This document shows positions 13,263 to 14,393 of a stretch of DNA of 14,393 bases, in pieces. The stretch lies in contig JANYBE010000406.1 in assembly GCA_025360945.1 (NCBI GenBank), positions 1 through 14,393 on the forward strand. Reading direction: 5' to 3'. Positions within the stretch are counted from its first letter, which is position 1, and every line of letters begins with the position of its first letter. The stretch comes from Rhizobacter sp. Its GTDB lineage: Bacteria; Pseudomonadota; Gammaproteobacteria; Burkholderiales; Burkholderiaceae_C. The translations under genes and the position numbers were made by a program. A model generated the notes under the pieces. The model was given only the letters and a program-made list of their open reading frames with translations, did not search any database and was not told the origin of the DNA.

Positions 13263-14393
13263 ATGCTAGACACCCTGGAACAACACGCCCACCGCGCAGC
13301 CGGTCGGCTGCCCGCCACCGCTCGCCACTGGTCAGTGCGTGGCGTGCGCGAATACTCAGAGCAGCTCAGCGTCCGCCAAGACGTGGCCGAAGCACCGCAA
13401 CGTGCCCACGAGAACGGTGCCATGGTCAGCGTGATCGACGGTGGCCTGGGTTATGCGGCGACTTCGGATCTCTCCGAACCCGGCTTGGGGGCAGCCTTCG
13501 AACGAGCGCACGCGCTAGCGCGTGCCAGTGCAGGCCGGACCGTGATCGACTACGAACGGATCGCGCGCCCGGCCGCGTCGGGGCGCTACGCGAACCTTGT
13601 CGAGCGCCCCGCATCGAGCGCCACGCTGCCGGAGAAACTTGGCTGGCTGCGCGATGTGTGCGCCGCCGCCGGGGGCGATGCGCGCATCGTCGACCGCCAT
13701 GCGACACTGTGGAACGTCAAGACCGAACAGCTTCAATTCACCAGCGATGGCGCGCGCACCGAGCAGTGCTGGGAGTTCATGACCCCCTCGGTCCAGGTCA
13801 CTGCGCACGCGAACGGCGTGACCCAGGTGCGCTCGAGCGCCGGCCAGTACAACGGGTATTGCCAGCAAGGCGGCATCGAGGTGCTCGAGCGGGCGCGCTT
13901 CCGCGATGGTGAAGGTCCGCGGGTGGCGCGTGAGGCGCTCCAGCTTGTCACGGCCACGGCCTGCCCAAGCGGGACCTTCGATCTGATTCTGATGCCCGAC
14001 CAGATGATGCTGCAGATCCACGAGAGCATCGGCCACCCGCTCGAGTTGGACCGCATCCTCGGCGACGAGCGCAACTTCGCCGGCACCAGCTTCGTCACGC
14101 TCGACATGTTTGGCCACTACCGGTACGGCAGCGAGCTGCTCAACGTCAGCTTCGACCCCGGCCGCGCACATAAATTCGCCGGTTTCGCGTTCGACGACGA
14201 CGGCACGCCAGCCGAACGCGCGCTGCTGATCGAGCGCGGGTTGCTCAAGCTGCCGCTCGGCGGCAGCCTCTCGCAAGCACGCGCGAAAGCCCAAGGCTTC
14301 GAGATTGGCGGGGTGGCGACCACGCGCTCTGCCAGTTGGAATCGTGCCCCGATCGATCGCATGAGTAATCTCAATGTCGAGCCCGGCGACAGC
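13263..14393 (+). CDS. TldD/PmbA-family metallopeptidase (C-terminus cut by window edge)
   Basis: TldD/PmbA proteins are cytoplasmic zinc metallopeptidases or their partners, acting in peptide maturation (microcin B17, antitoxin turnover, related RiPPs). The frame is open for 377 codons to the window end. Residues 253-258 are His-Glu-Ser-Ile-Gly-His, the HExxxH zinc motif that marks the catalytic TldD-type subunit rather than PmbA/TldE. Family context follows, with LGDERNFAGTSFV and DDDGTPAERALLIERG. The N-terminus (SLSVRQDV near residue 40) does not look like E. coli TldD itself, so a paralogue is likely. The ATG at 13263 is chosen because MLDTLEQH is a typical family start; an in-frame ATG at 13197 is possible. 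Neither has a good ribosome site. The non-catalytic partner would have to lie downstream. Confidence 0.88.
   Translation, partial: MLDTLEQHAHRAAGRLPATARHWSVRGVREYSEQLSVRQDVAEAPQRAHENGAMVSVIDGGLGYAATSDLSEPGLGAAFERAHALARASAGRTVIDYERIARPAASGRYANLVERPASSATLPEKLGWLRDVCAAAGGDARIVDRHATLWNVKTEQLQFTSDGARTEQCWEFMTPSVQVTAHANGVTQVRSSAGQYNGYCQQGGIEVLERARFRDGEGPRVAREALQLVTATACPSGTFDLILMPDQMMLQIHESIGHPLELDRILGDERNFAGTSFVTLDMFGHYRYGSELLNVSFDPGRAHKFAGFAFDDDGTPAERALLIERGLLKLPLGGSLSQARAKAQGFEIGGVATTRSASWNRAPIDRMSNLNVEPGDS

Noticed and set aside
1..14393. CRISPR array, tRNA or rRNA gene, transposase or phage integrase
   Set aside because: No spaced repeats, no tRNA-like TTCGAAT arm with a cloverleaf, no rRNA motifs and no DDE or tyrosine-recombinase signatures were seen on either strand.

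Overview
The window is GC-rich DNA with short intergenic gaps and tight gene overlaps. Gene content and protein style point to a betaproteobacterium, most likely Burkholderiales; this is an inference from protein character, not a database match. Both ends cut a gene: a peptide-binding lipoprotein at the left edge (minus strand) and a TldD/PmbA-family metallopeptidase at the right edge (plus strand).

Region 1 (1-4377, minus strand) reads right to left as one probable transcription unit. It holds an unrecognised 149-residue protein, an 84-residue single-pass membrane protein (ATGA overlap), tadA (GTGA overlap; tRNA A34 deaminase), an S66 LD-carboxypeptidase with a histidine-rich tail, and a family-5 (DppA/OppA-like) solute-binding lipoprotein. 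The last two suggest a murein-peptide or peptide uptake and recycling theme.

Region 2 (4378-5314) has no intact recognisable gene. Minus-strand segments look like eroded coding sequence. Region 3 (5315-6671, plus) is a TPR plus aspartyl/asparaginyl beta-hydroxylase-type dioxygenase gene split by an apparent single-base insertion near 6092-6101.

Region 4 (6672-10317) centres on a secreted tannase/feruloyl-esterase-family hydrolase followed by a MarR regulator. Two copies of the same 19-bp interrupted palindrome, TCGTT-N9-AACGA, lie 70 bp apart upstream of the esterase; I propose them as operators, possibly for the MarR protein. Downstream lie eroded remnants: the last codons of an ABC substrate-binding protein overlapping the marR 3' end, and a HpcH/HpaI aldolase pseudogene on the minus strand broken by an exact 11-bp tandem duplication. 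Together they look like a decayed aromatic-acid uptake and degradation cluster.

Region 5 (10318-13022) begins with a small protein with a Lys/Arg-rich N-terminus, followed by a stress island on the minus strand. A UspA-like protein and a three-gene operon of divergent Hsp20 chaperones are encoded there, with a convincing sigma-32-type promoter in front of the operon. The last Hsp20 gene carries a single-base frameshift near its end. Region 6 (13263-end, plus) is the TldD/PmbA-family gene.

The main points for a second look are the paired operators, the 11-bp duplication pseudogene, the two single-base frameshifts, the hairpin that encloses the usp translation start, and the ABC-transporter remnant under marR. 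I did not find a clearly new defence or mobile system, CRISPR array, tRNA or rRNA.
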